Of a stretch of 11,194 bases of DNA, positions 1 through 7,417 are shown piece by piece. Made by a program: the position numbers and the translations under genes. The notes under the pieces were generated by a model, which saw only the letters and a program-made list of their open reading frames with translations, did not search any database and was not told where the DNA came from. Where the stretch lies: assembly GCA_012961655.1 (NCBI GenBank), contig DTYX01000532.1, positions 1 to 11,194 of the forward strand, in the 5' to 3' direction. The stretch's first letter is position 1. Each line of letters begins with the position of its first letter. Source of the DNA: Candidatus Poribacteria bacterium (GTDB lineage Bacteria > Poribacteria > WGA-4E > DTYX01).

Positions 1-35
1 AAATGCAGCATTTATGTTTTGTTCTCAGGGAGAAT

Positions 36-44
36 TGGTATAAG
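36..44 (+). promoter_or_regulatory. possible extended -10 promoter for the sialidase-like gene
   Basis: TGG followed by TATAAG (hexamer at 39-44) fits an extended -10 element (TGnTATAAT). No good -35 is visible; the hexamer at 17-22 is TTTTGT. A start near 51 would give a leader of about 20 nt and place GGAGGT (59-64) just inside the transcript. The element is short and the window begins 38 bases upstream, so this is only suggestive. Confidence 0.35.
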
Positions 45-72
45 ATTTCTGCAACGTCGGAGGTATAAGAAT

Positions 73-1164
73 ATGCAACACGTTACGATATATCGAAAAG
101 TGGGCCGTTATGCCGGCTGGCCGGCTAATTACGGTATCTGGTCCTGGGGAGATGAGATAGTCGTTGGTTTTACATTAGGCTATCATAAAGCGGACGCTGG
201 ATTTCATTCGCGTGATACTGAGAAACCCTTTATTGGGATGCAGGCACGTAGTCTAAACGGGGGGCAAACATGGCAGCTACAGGAAACTCCTTGCCGCACG
301 CCGGGCGACAGAGGCTTATCAGCCGATGAACATATGAAACGAGACTTGGGGGTCGGACAGGCGTTAGAAACGGAAAACGTATCGTTGGATTGCCCAGGCG
401 GCATCGATTTTACCCATCCCGACTTTGCCCTGATGTGTGCTCGGTCGGGGTTGAGAGCTGGCGCTAAATCGTGGTTTTACATCTCCTACGACCGTTGCAA
501 AAAATGGGAAGGGCCTTTTAAAATCCCGATGTTCGGTCAGCCTGGCATCGCGGCGCGGACTGATTATCTGGTGTCCAGCGCTGACGAATGCACACTTTTC
601 CTGACGGCGGCCAAAACCAACGGCGATGAAGGGCGTGTTTTCTGCGCACGTACCACTGATGGTGGCAAAACTTTAGCATTTCTTGCGTGGATTGGTCCGG
701 AACCCGAGGGTTTCGCTATCATGCCGGCCAGTGTCCGGCTCTCCGAGTCGCGTATCCTGGTTGCCATTCGGTGTCGTGAAGGCGGGGATAGCTTAAAGAC
801 GAGACGCAACTGGATTGACCTGTATGCCTCGAACGATAATGGCGCGGCATGGGACTATATGAATAGACCGGTCGCTAACAGCGGTATCGGCGGCAATCCG
901 CCGACGATGACTAGACTCCAGGATGGACGTTTGTGTTTGACTTACGGCTATCGTGACGCGCCATATAGCATACGCGCCAAAATTAGCCCCGACGATGGTG
1001 AAACGTGGGGTGAAGAGATTATTTTGCGCGACGATGGGGGAAATCACGATATCGGTTATCCTCGCACTGTCCAACGTTCCGATGGCAAGATGGTAACGGT
1101 TTACTACTTTAACGACCAGCCTGAGACTGAACGGTACATAGCGGCGACAATATGGCAGCCATAG
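73..1164 (+). CDS. sialidase-like (BNR/Asp-box) beta-propeller protein
   Basis: Predicted 363-residue cytoplasmic protein of the sialidase/neuraminidase superfamily, whose members hydrolyse terminal glycosidic bonds on a six-bladed beta-propeller. Five Asp-box-like repeats are spread through it: SLNGGQTW (60-67), SYDRCKKW (138-145, degenerate), TTDGGKTL (194-201), SNDNGAAW (253-260) and SPDDGETW (305-312). The length suits a single propeller without lectin or anchor domains, and no signal peptide is visible. I chose ATG 73 because GGAGGT (59-64) lies 8 nt upstream. An in-frame ATG at 19 would add 18 basic residues and has no such site. Asp boxes also occur in non-sialidase propellers, and I cannot confirm the catalytic Arg triad or Tyr/Glu pair, so the substrate is open. 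The sulfatase remnant downstream and the oxidoreductases further on fit a glycan-degradation setting. Confidence 0.85.
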   Translation: MQHVTIYRKVGRYAGWPANYGIWSWGDEIVVGFTLGYHKADAGFHSRDTEKPFIGMQARSLNGGQTWQLQETPCRTPGDRGLSADEHMKRDLGVGQALETENVSLDCPGGIDFTHPDFALMCARSGLRAGAKSWFYISYDRCKKWEGPFKIPMFGQPGIAARTDYLVSSADECTLFLTAAKTNGDEGRVFCARTTDGGKTLAFLAWIGPEPEGFAIMPASVRLSESRILVAIRCREGGDSLKTRRNWIDLYASNDNGAAWDYMNRPVANSGIGGNPPTMTRLQDGRLCLTYGYRDAPYSIRAKISPDDGETWGEEIILRDDGGNHDIGYPRTVQRSDGKMVTVYYFNDQPETERYIAATIWQP

Positions 1165-1165
1165 A

Positions 1166-1217
1166 CGTAATACGTAATGCGTAATGCGTAAAAAGAAAAA
1201 ATCACGTCTTACGCATT
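1166..1217 (+). repeat. CGTAATR heptad tandem repeat with inverted copy (hairpin)
   Basis: Four 7-bp units start two bases after the sialidase-like stop: CGTAATA (1166-1172), CGTAATG (1173-1179), CGTAATG (1180-1186) and CGTAAAA (1187-1193). An inverted copy follows. AATGCGTAA (1183-1191) pairs with TTACGCATT (1209-1217) in a 9-bp stem around a 17-nt A-rich loop. Similar short repeats are scattered through intergenic DNA of many environmental genomes (general knowledge). No T-run follows, so it is not a classic terminator. It sits exactly where the sulfatase pseudogene lost its 5' end. Confidence 0.75.
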
Positions 1218-1225
1218 TCAGAACA

Positions 1226-1802
1226 CCACTATGCCAGGCCATGCCCGATGTACTTACTCTGCCAAAACACTTCAAAAACGACGGCTATGAGACAGTATCC
1301 ATCGGCAAAGTTTATCACCATCCCAAAGACGACCTGCAAGGTTGGTCTAAGGAACCATTCCAGTCCAAAGGTGATTGGAAAGGGCGAGGTTACTTGACCG
1401 ATGAAGCCATTGAGGAGATGAAAAAGAACGAAGCCATCTTCGCGGAAAAAACCTATCACACATATTATGACCCCATGCGCGCCATTCGTACTGAAAAATG
1501 GAAGATTATCGCCAATTTCGAGTTTGCTCCCTGGCAGGAAACGTCACCGGACTACCACAACAACGCCAAAAGCTACGTTGAAATCGCCAAAGCCAAACCC
1601 ACGCCGAGTTTCTATCATCCCCCTTTTGAACTCTACAATTTGGAAGATGACCCATGCTGACAAAGCTGAATATGAGGACATTCGTGACGGACTCATCCGT
1701 CGTTTGCGTCAGTGGATGCGCCATACAGGCGACCCATTGCTCGATGGTCCAATGGCGCAAGGGGCTTACAGAAAGCGGATGGAAGCCTTTCTGAAACTCT
1801 AA
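1226..1802 (+). pseudogene. sulfatase pseudogene (N- and C-terminal pieces, frameshifted)
   Basis: Remnant of an arylsulfatase-family gene (iduronate-2-sulfatase/sulfamidase type). The first piece, to about 1425, reads TLPKHFKNDGYETVSIGKVY and GRGYLTDEAI, the region that follows the catalytic Cys in these enzymes. From about 1433 the reading jumps to the family's C-terminus: FAEKTYHTYYDPMRAIRTEKW, then PPFELYNLEDDP. A frameshift near 1650-1660 (TGA at 1658-1660) moves the rest to the third frame, with LIRRLRQWM and GDPLLDGPMAQGAYRKRME up to TAA 1800-1802. The CxPSR formylglycine motif, its upstream region and several hundred central residues are absent, so no active enzyme can be made. A 158-residue ORF starts at ATG 1184, but its first residues come from the repeat DNA. 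The decay suggests the locus once handled sulfated glycans. Confidence 0.8.
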
Positions 1803-1848
1803 AAAATGGGAGGATGACATGCAATATAATATTAGTAGGAGGGAGTTA

Positions 1849-2204
1849 ATGTCAAAAAAGCTTTAACGCCGGAGGAGACGCGCAAAGTATTGGATAGTTA
1901 CGAGCATGCTATCTTACTGAGAGGAGACAGCAATGCCGAGGCAAGAGATGCTGCGGTGCAATTGGAACGCGAAATTTTCCTGCGCGGTTACTATAAAGCT
2001 TTCGCCCTGGGCTCCGGGCCCTGCAGGCATTGTCAACAGTGCGATACAAACGGACCTTGCAAACACCCATACAAAGCCAGACCAGCTATGGAGGCATCCG
2101 GTATTGACGTGTTTCAGACAGCAAGGAGTAACGGATTTCCAATAGACGTTGTGACATCCCATGAGCAACAGGGCGATTACTATGGGTTAGTTTTGATAGA
2201 ATAA
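1849..2204 (+). CDS. DUF2284-type Cys-rich metal-binding protein, N-truncated and frameshifted
   Basis: The C-terminal two thirds of a DUF2284 predicted metal-binding protein. Visible hallmarks are GPCRHCQQCDTNGPCKHP followed by KARPAMEASGIDVF, giving four clustered Cys residues. The usual N-terminal KCxxxxC...CPP segment is missing: the reading begins at LTPEETRKVLDSYEHAILL, which in the family lies just after CPP. ATG 1849 has a strong AGGAGG (1837-1842), but that frame reads Met-Ser-Lys-Lys-Leu and stops at TAA 1864-1866. A -1 shift on A_AAA_AAG (1853-1859) enters the long frame and gives about 118 residues. Without a shift the long frame has only TTG 1890 as a start (104 residues). Choices are programmed or transcriptional slippage, a homopolymer error, or a decayed gene. 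The missing Cys region argues for decay; the good ribosome site argues for expression. Function of the family is unproven (metal or redox binding is inferred). Confidence 0.7.
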
Positions 2205-2372
2205 AAATCTACTGACAGAAGAGGAAAAGTATGTTAAAACGAATGAAGAATGGCTTCATCAGTAATAATATCAAAGATTATAGCATAAAATAGTAAGTAT
2301 AAAGTGCAATTTTTTCAGTCGGCGTAAACAATACATAATCCTTCTCACAATAGTAATAAGTAGACTGAGGGA
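2205..2372. other. spacer between convergent genes
   Basis: 168 bp between the DUF2284-like stop and the stop of the UroD-like gene on the other strand. An 18-codon stretch at 2209-2265 reads LLTEEEKYVKTNEEWLHQ and ends at TAA. It looks like the edge of a lost protein but has no start codon. A 20-codon ORF from ATG 2231 has no convincing Shine-Dalgarno and no recognisable product. I see no strong terminator hairpin with a T-run for either gene. Confidence 0.4.
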
Positions 2373-3605
2373 TTAGACATAGTCATCCGTAATTTCCCGG
2401 ACGATTTTCACCCACTCTCTGAGATTCTCGGGGTGATGCTGTACCGTTTGAACATCCTTGAGTGTGATATCTACATGGCAGCCCTTCGATGCTTCCATCG
2501 CATTCCTAACGACCTTGCGAACGTGGTCTGGGTCGAAGCCGGAGCAAATCATCTCCGCTGGACTTGGACGCCAGGAAAAGACATAGTCCTGTCCAATCTG
2601 TTCGGCGCATTTTCGCACATCCGCCCACGGTGTAACCGCGATGCGGCGGAGATTGGGAATCTTTCGGAGTATATCGATTTTGTAAGTTAGATCTTCGCAG
2701 CAGCCGTAAGCAACGAGACCGAATTTCTCCATAATCGGTAGTTGGTAACGGAGGATGAATTCATCGTGCATCTCAGGTGATACCTGCGCCATCTCTTGTG
2801 AGGCGCAATAGCCCCACAGTTGATTGCGATTGACGCTCTCGCTGTTTGCTTTCGGGTCCGGCAATTCTTGAGCATACGGCATCGCCTGATTCTGGTGATT
2901 ACAAAGGCGCCAATCGCCCGCCGCTTCCGCTTCGTTATGGGTGGTCAGGACGCCCTCACTCATAAAACTTACAAGCTGATGCAGCCATTCAGGATTGTCA
3001 ACCATATCCCACATAGCCTGTTCCAGCCCTCTTAAATGAGCCAGGTCAGTCGAGATATCCGCATGCCAAACCTGGTAGGCTGGGGCGCGGTCTACATTGA
3101 CCGGCAAAATATCTCCCACAGCATCTTCAAGTCTGGCAACGTTTCTTGCAGTAGCTGCCTCATCGATGACATGGTGCGGCTTAACTAACTTGGAAAAATC
3201 TTCTAGCTTTTTGAGCGGAGGGTCGAATTTCCAAGCTCCTCCCGGCTCAGGACTAGGGATATGTTTGATTTGAACTCCCCAAAGTCCGTTAGGCGGGGTG
3301 ATATGGGATGCACGCTGGGTAATCCACGGTTCTATGATGTAGTCATCGCCGATGGTATCCTGGAAAATCATCTGACGAAGGAAATTCTCATGCTGACGAT
3401 AAAACGGGTCTTCGCATTCGAGTTTTGACTCAGGAGCCTCATGCCAGGCTGCCAACCATCGCATATATATCAGTGGCCGAGTTCTGATAAGGCTGTTATG
3501 TTTGCGCCACAGGTCCCGTCTTTCATCCTGGATTTCTTGGTTGCAGATATCGAGGTATTTCTTGGACAGATTGCGAAGAATCTGAATATCTTTCTTGTTT
3601 GACAT
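2373..3605 (-). CDS. uroporphyrinogen decarboxylase-like (UroD/corrinoid methyltransferase superfamily) protein
   Basis: 410-residue soluble protein resembling the large UroD-fold family found in uncultivated sugar-degrading bacteria. Recognisable segments are LWGYCASQE (about 263-271), VSPEMHDEFILRYQLPIMEK (about 275-294), GLVAYGCCEDL (about 296-306), LRRIAVTPWAD (about 320-330) and FSWRPSP (about 343-349). The paired Cys of GCCE could help bind metal, as His/Cys ligands do in MtaA/MtbA-type methyltransferases. Authentic HemE residues are not evident, so heme synthesis is unlikely. Start is ATG at 3605, preceded by GAGGTG with a 6-nt spacer; a TTG 15 nt upstream is a poorer choice. It follows the amidohydrolase by only 21 bp, so the two are co-transcribed. 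A methyl-transfer or decarboxylation role on a small catabolite is inference; the substrate is unknown. Confidence 0.75.
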   Translation of the reverse strand: MSNKKDIQILRNLSKKYLDICNQEIQDERRDLWRKHNSLIRTRPLIYMRWLAAWHEAPESKLECEDPFYRQHENFLRQMIFQDTIGDDYIIEPWITQRASHITPPNGLWGVQIKHIPSPEPGGAWKFDPPLKKLEDFSKLVKPHHVIDEAATARNVARLEDAVGDILPVNVDRAPAYQVWHADISTDLAHLRGLEQAMWDMVDNPEWLHQLVSFMSEGVLTTHNEAEAAGDWRLCNHQNQAMPYAQELPDPKANSESVNRNQLWGYCASQEMAQVSPEMHDEFILRYQLPIMEKFGLVAYGCCEDLTYKIDILRKIPNLRRIAVTPWADVRKCAEQIGQDYVFSWRPSPAEMICSGFDPDHVRKVVRNAMEASKGCHVDITLKDVQTVQHHPENLREWVKIVREITDDYV

Positions 3606-3626
3606 CTCTTCACCTCTCAAGTATAA

Positions 3627-4448
3627 TTAAAACCAAAGTTTCATTGCTGTTTCGCTTAGTATCGCCGCTTTTTCATCGTCGGAAGTCCTCAGATGTTTTT
3701 GGAATATCTCGAGATGCTGTTGATATGTTACTTTCGGTATCCAGAGCGATGTCGGAAAATCGCTTCCCCAGACGCATCTTTCAGGGGTATATGCGTCAAT
3801 GATTTGTCTGACCATCTCGAACATATCGCGGCAGGGGAATTCCTCTTCAGAGCCGGTGGCGATGAACGATAGCTTGGCATAGAGATTCTCAAACCTGGAT
3901 AGGTCTAAAACGGTTTTGAGGTTTTCAGAATGGGGAAAATCTGATGCTCTTAAATTTGCGCAGTGGTCGAGAACAACCGGCACATCTGGAAATTCCTCCA
4001 ATAGTCTCGCTAAAGACTGGCAATTTGATGGATTGAGCAGCGCGCAGATAACTACATCCAATCTATGCGCCGCTTCCCAGAGACGACGATGCTCTTTTAG
4101 CACGGAATCATCCGTCGGCCAGCCAGCGGAAACGCGATTCCCCGAAACCCCAACTGAGCGGGCTTCTTCCATCAGTTCAACCGATTTCTCATCGTAAGGG
4201 TCTAAATTTAGAACGCCGGTCGTCCAATCTTGATTTTCGCGAACAACGTCTATAGTCAAACGACTGTCGTGTCCATAAGTAGAGAAAGTTTGAACGATGA
4301 CGACGCGGTGAACATTGGAATTTTTCACTTCACGTTTCAAATGTTCTATCGTGCCTTCGCCGGGCTGTGGAAGGTAGGGATTTGGAATTCTAGGATATCT
4401 CTCTGTATCTTCAGAATAGATATGGGCATGTGTATCGACAATAATCAT
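3627..4448 (-). CDS. amidohydrolase family 2 (TIM-barrel metal-dependent hydrolase)
   Basis: 273-residue protein of the amidohydrolase-2 family, which includes 2-pyrone-4,6-dicarboxylate lactonase, L-fuconolactonase and decarboxylases such as ACMSD. The metal-site motif DTHAH is at residues 5-9, VVLDHCANL at 158-166 supplies the barrel His, and VWGSDFP at 226-232 supplies the catalytic Asp (D230). Length is normal for the lactonase branch. Start is ATG 4448 with AGAGGA about 6 nt upstream. It is the first gene of a two-gene minus-strand operon behind a near-consensus promoter, with the UroD-like gene 21 bp downstream. The setting of sugar dehydrogenase-like oxidoreductases makes a sugar-lactone hydrolase attractive, because Gfo/Idh/MocA enzymes often make lactones. 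That assignment is inference from neighbours, and decarboxylase activity is equally possible. Confidence 0.85.
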   Translation of the reverse strand: MIIVDTHAHIYSEDTERYPRIPNPYLPQPGEGTIEHLKREVKNSNVHRVVIVQTFSTYGHDSRLTIDVVRENQDWTTGVLNLDPYDEKSVELMEEARSVGVSGNRVSAGWPTDDSVLKEHRRLWEAAHRLDVVICALLNPSNCQSLARLLEEFPDVPVVLDHCANLRASDFPHSENLKTVLDLSRFENLYAKLSFIATGSEEEFPCRDMFEMVRQIIDAYTPERCVWGSDFPTSLWIPKVTYQQHLEIFQKHLRTSDDEKAAILSETAMKLWF

Positions 4449-4500
4449 ATTATTCCTCTTTTAACGGAAATTCTTTTGCATTTTTGAATTATTACACAAA

Positions 4501-4528
4501 ATTATATCAGATGTTGTAATGATGTCAA
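4501..4528 (-). promoter_or_regulatory. near-consensus sigma70-type promoter of the amidohydrolase-UroD operon
   Basis: On the minus strand, TTGACA (plus 4528-4523) and TATAAT (plus 4506-4501) are both perfect hexamers separated by 16 bp. Transcription would start near 4494, giving a leader of about 45 nt before ATG 4448. It lies in the 141-bp divergent region shared with the first Gfo/Idh/MocA gene. No equally good plus-strand promoter is seen there, so the divergent gene may depend on an activator or a weaker site. Confidence 0.8.
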
Positions 4529-4589
4529 CCAAAAATTCATTCACAAATCCATAACGGTTCTACCCAATTCATTTAGCTGGAGGTAAATT

Positions 4590-5594
4590 ATGAAATCAGA
4601 AATCAAAGTCGGTTGCATCGGATGCGGTGGCAGAGGCAGGCTTTATAGTTCATCAATTGATAAGATATCAGGGTTTAAGATGTGGGCTTATGCGGATAAA
4701 TTTGAGGAAAAAGCGAACGCTTTCCTGAACGAATACAACGGCAGTTACGCTACAACAGACGTAGAAAAAGTTTTAACTGACCCTGACATAGACGTTGTAT
4801 TCATCTGCACCCATCATGACACACACCACCCCTTTGTTGTAAAAGCCGCTCGGAACAAAAAACACATCTTAGTGGAAAAACCGATGGCGATGACCATAGA
4901 GGAGTGTCAGGATATCGAAAAAGAGGTTAATAAGGCCGGTGTGACCCTCGCATGTGGTTTCAAGATGAGATTCATGCCGATGGTGAAAATGGCGCGGGAA
5001 ATAGTAGGCGACCCACTGATGATAGTTGGACAGATGATGGATAACCGATGGAGTGATACATCCTGGGCGCAGCAGCCTGGGATAGGCGGTGGAAACGTAA
5101 TCTCGCAAGGATGCCATACGGCTGATTTGCTCTGCTATTTTGCCGGCGCCGAGCCCGTCAAAGTTCATGCCGCAGGTGGGACAATGACCCACGAAAATAC
5201 GGATATAATAGATAATATTGTCGCCACCATAGAATTTGAAAACGGCGCGGTTGCCTCCATGATACAAGGAGACGCAGGACATAACACCTTTGCGTCAAAG
5301 TTCTTCTTTGAGCTGTTCGGCAAGGATGGAAAGGGTGTGTGCCTTTACAACCGATGCCATGACGCCCAATACTGGGGGATAAAAGAGCTCGAGCACATAA
5401 CTGCCGAAACATATTCTGAAGACACAAAAATTGACCCGGAAGGCGATTTCCTCCTGCTGAAGCACTTTTGCGAATCAGTGCTTGAGGGAAAACAGACTAT
5501 AGTCGGCCCTCGAGAAGGGAGAATCGCCACGACACTGATACTCAAAATATTTGACTCAATAAGAAGCAGGGAGACGCAAAATATTTCAGTTTAA
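4590..5594 (+). CDS. Gfo/Idh/MocA family NAD(P)-dependent oxidoreductase
   Basis: 334-residue oxidoreductase of the inositol 2-dehydrogenase/glucose-fructose oxidoreductase type. An N-terminal Rossmann domain begins with GCIGCGGRG (8-16) for dinucleotide binding. VEKPMAM (95-101) contains the hallmark EKP, whose Lys contacts cofactor and substrate. In the C-terminal alpha/beta domain, GIGGGNVISQGCHTADLL (164-181) carries the conserved His176 and Asp179 typical of the active site. Such enzymes reversibly oxidise a sugar or inositol hydroxyl in the cytoplasm. Start ATG 4590 has GGAGGT (4579-4584) five bases upstream. It is transcribed away from the amidohydrolase operon and is followed 120 bp later by a divergent paralogue, so the pair may act on one pathway. 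Substrate cannot be read from sequence. Confidence 0.92.
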   Translation: MKSEIKVGCIGCGGRGRLYSSSIDKISGFKMWAYADKFEEKANAFLNEYNGSYATTDVEKVLTDPDIDVVFICTHHDTHHPFVVKAARNKKHILVEKPMAMTIEECQDIEKEVNKAGVTLACGFKMRFMPMVKMAREIVGDPLMIVGQMMDNRWSDTSWAQQPGIGGGNVISQGCHTADLLCYFAGAEPVKVHAAGGTMTHENTDIIDNIVATIEFENGAVASMIQGDAGHNTFASKFFFELFGKDGKGVCLYNRCHDAQYWGIKELEHITAETYSEDTKIDPEGDFLLLKHFCESVLEGKQTIVGPREGRIATTLILKIFDSIRSRETQNISV

Positions 5595-5626
5595 GGATAA
5601 TATGTTGGGGAAGCTGTAGAATTACC

Positions 5627-5675
5627 CTGTTAGATAGCAAACATCTAACGGAGTTTACTTGCTTTTCACTCCGTT
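5627..5675 (+). promoter_or_regulatory. overlapping, mutually exclusive hairpins in the leader of the second oxidoreductase
   Basis: Stem A pairs 5627-5635 with 5643-5651 (core GTTAGAT/ATCTAAC, plus one G-U and one C-G pair) around a 7-nt loop. Stem B pairs AACGGAGT (5647-5654) with ACTCCGTT (5668-5675) perfectly, around a 13-nt loop. The stems share 5647-5651, so they cannot form together fully. The arrangement resembles an attenuator or antitermination switch, but no T-run follows stem B. It could also stabilise or process a two-gene mRNA. Confidence 0.5.
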
Positions 5676-5714
5676 GCGTTTGACAGTACCCCATTAAACT
5701 AAGGAGCACTGAAC

Positions 5715-6695
5715 ATGAAAACACCAAATAGCACTGAACTTATAAAAGTCGGCGCACTCACCCTCGGTGGTCATACTGGACTTCTCTGGGGGCCAATTAT
5801 CAACCCCATTGATGGATGGGTTAGAAAGACCGGCATGGTCATCACCCATCTGTGGGATATCGACGCAGAACAAGCCGAAGACTTCGCTGAAAAGCATTCC
5901 GCCGAAATAGTAAAAGATTATGGTGATATGGTCGGAAAAGTTGACGGCGTTATCCTGTCCGACTTTGACGCCGTTCCGGTCTTCAAACATTTGGCGCGGC
6001 CATATCTGGAGGCGGGAATGCCGATTTTCATCAATCGTCCCTTTGCTTTCAACCTCAACGATGCAAGGGAGATGCTCGACCTCGCCAGACAAAACAGTAC
6101 TCCCTTGATGTGCGGTTCGTCATTTGAATACGTCAAGGAGGTGGAAATAATCCGAAATAAAGTCAAATCGGGCGGGCAGATTACGGGATATCTAGTCGAT
6201 AACTCGATGTCTGACTACGCGACACACGGTGTACACGGATTGTATTTCGCCTACGCTTGCGTCGGCGGAGGCGTCAGCCGGGTAGCTTATTTAACCCCCG
6301 ATTGGAAAAATCCCAATGGCGTCGTAGTCATAGAACACCTCGGAAGGGATGGCGGAAAACCCTTCTACGGTTGCATTCAGGAGATTAGCGGCGCGGGTAC
6401 AAACGCCTGGATTAAAATCTATGGACAAGGTTTTATCGAACAGTTTGTGTGGTGGGAGGCGTCAGCGTGGGATAGGGATGTTTTTCTGTGGTTGCCGATG
6501 TTGTTGAAGATGCAGGAGATGTTCCAAACGCACAAGATGCCGGAAACTTACGACAATATCTATGAAAAAACTCAGATCTTTCTGGCGGGCTTCAAATCCC
6601 ATGTCGAACACAACGGCGCGCCTGTCGCATTATCTGAGATAGGCGATTGGACAGCTCCAACGCTCGAACCAAGTCAGTACGAATCTTTATTTTGA
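5715..6695 (+). CDS. divergent Gfo/Idh/MocA-like oxidoreductase
   Basis: 326-residue protein with the two-domain layout of Gfo/Idh/MocA proteins but altered key motifs. The expected GxGxxG loop is replaced by TLGGHTGLLWGP (16-27), and the EKP motif by NRP (107-109, in FINRPFAF). His171 and His174 in DYATHGVHGLYFAY are candidate active-site residues. A Trp-rich segment (about residues 241-262) and an acidic, alpha-helical C-terminus follow. AAGGAG (5701-5706) sits 8 nt before ATG 5715. It lies 120 bp after a canonical family member in the same direction, so it is probably the same transcript, possibly modulated by the leader hairpins. It may be a catalytically altered subunit, an enzyme with different cofactor handling, or a binding protein. 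These roles are inference. Confidence 0.8.
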   Translation: MKTPNSTELIKVGALTLGGHTGLLWGPIINPIDGWVRKTGMVITHLWDIDAEQAEDFAEKHSAEIVKDYGDMVGKVDGVILSDFDAVPVFKHLARPYLEAGMPIFINRPFAFNLNDAREMLDLARQNSTPLMCGSSFEYVKEVEIIRNKVKSGGQITGYLVDNSMSDYATHGVHGLYFAYACVGGGVSRVAYLTPDWKNPNGVVVIEHLGRDGGKPFYGCIQEISGAGTNAWIKIYGQGFIEQFVWWEASAWDRDVFLWLPMLLKMQEMFQTHKMPETYDNIYEKTQIFLAGFKSHVEHNGAPVALSEIGDWTAPTLEPSQYESLF

Positions 6696-6859
6696 AGAGG
6701 GATGGAGCTAAATGTAGAAGGACCACGTAAGTATTTTCTGCCAAACATCTGTTCCCCAAAGATTTAGATAAACTCACAGAATCCGAAATGGGGCGCTTAT
6801 GTACATGCAGGGGATGCCATTGCAGGAAAAGTAGAAGAGAAATTTCAAAAAGTGTAGCT

Positions 6860-7322
6860 GAACTCGCAAGACTTGAAATTATGCCTGAAATAGTATTCAT
6901 TAGGTAATGTGATGCAGATATCACAAAGCAAGGTGGGATGTAATCTTCGTTCAGCACAATAGTATCATCAGCAATTCCGGTCAATTCCGCAATTTTAAGA
7001 CGCTCGTAGCCATCACTGGATTCGCCTGAAAAGAGAATCCTCAAATTCTTCTTAGCCGCTGCAAGTTCTTGCTCATTTGTCCCTGTGTTAAAATCAGCGA
7101 TTTGCGCAAACTCCCGAATATAACGAGTTTCATTCGTTCTTTCACCCTCTTCAAGGCGACAATTTGCAACATTTGAGTGTTCCACTGGAATGGCTAAATA
7201 CACATCAAGGGAATTTTGTGATGAAGATTCTCGTGGTGGCGGTCTCACTGTTGAAAATGCTGCGGGACAAGGAACATCCCTTCACTCCAAACAACCTTAC
7301 GGTATTGGGGGAATCGCGCCAT
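6860..7322 (-). pseudogene. tssK: type VI secretion baseplate protein TssK, decayed fragment
   Basis: On the minus strand ATG 7322, preceded by AAGGAG, opens a reading with YRKVVWSEGMFLVPQHFQQ, the hallmark TssK N-terminus. It hits TGA at 7247-7245 after 25 residues, at the spot where TssK normally has Trp (FQQW-D-R). About 60 codons are then missing. From about 7215 another frame resumes with LDVYLAIP, then DFNTG, KNLRILFSGE, DGYERLKIAEL and YIPPCFVISAS, all typical of the TssK second domain. Similarity fades near 6870-6890; full TssK is about 440 residues, so the C-terminal half is gone. TssK normally links the T6SS baseplate to the TssLM membrane complex. This copy cannot work. A fragment of TssC lies just upstream on the same strand, so both come from one T6SS operon. 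Confidence 0.75.
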
Positions 7323-7417
7323 TTTTAACTCCTTTCTTAGCCGCCATCTACCGACCGCACTGATGGTCACTTATTATCGACATATACTAATAAATCAACA
7401 TCGGCGCGGTCTGATAA

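Noticed and set aside
793..1275. 160-codon minus-strand ORF across the sialidase-like gene and the repeat.
   Set aside because: It is antisense to well-supported coding sequence, and its FLRITHYVLRL segment is just the translated heptad repeat.
1819..1866. Short peptide MQYNISRRELMSKKL with a Tat-like SRR motif after a GGGAGG site.
   Set aside because: It stops after 15 residues with no hydrophobic segment; more likely a chance reading in the leader of the DUF2284-like gene.
2205..2372. Possible bidirectional terminator between convergent genes (TCAGTC/GACTGA with an A6/T6 tract).
   Set aside because: Only six pairs with a loop of about 44 nt, and the T-tract is on the wrong side for either transcript.
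6731..6907. Plus-strand open stretch containing LCTCRGCHC, suggestive of a small Cys-rich protein.
   Set aside because: No start with a ribosome site at its beginning, and its 3' part is antisense to the clear TssK homology on the other strand.
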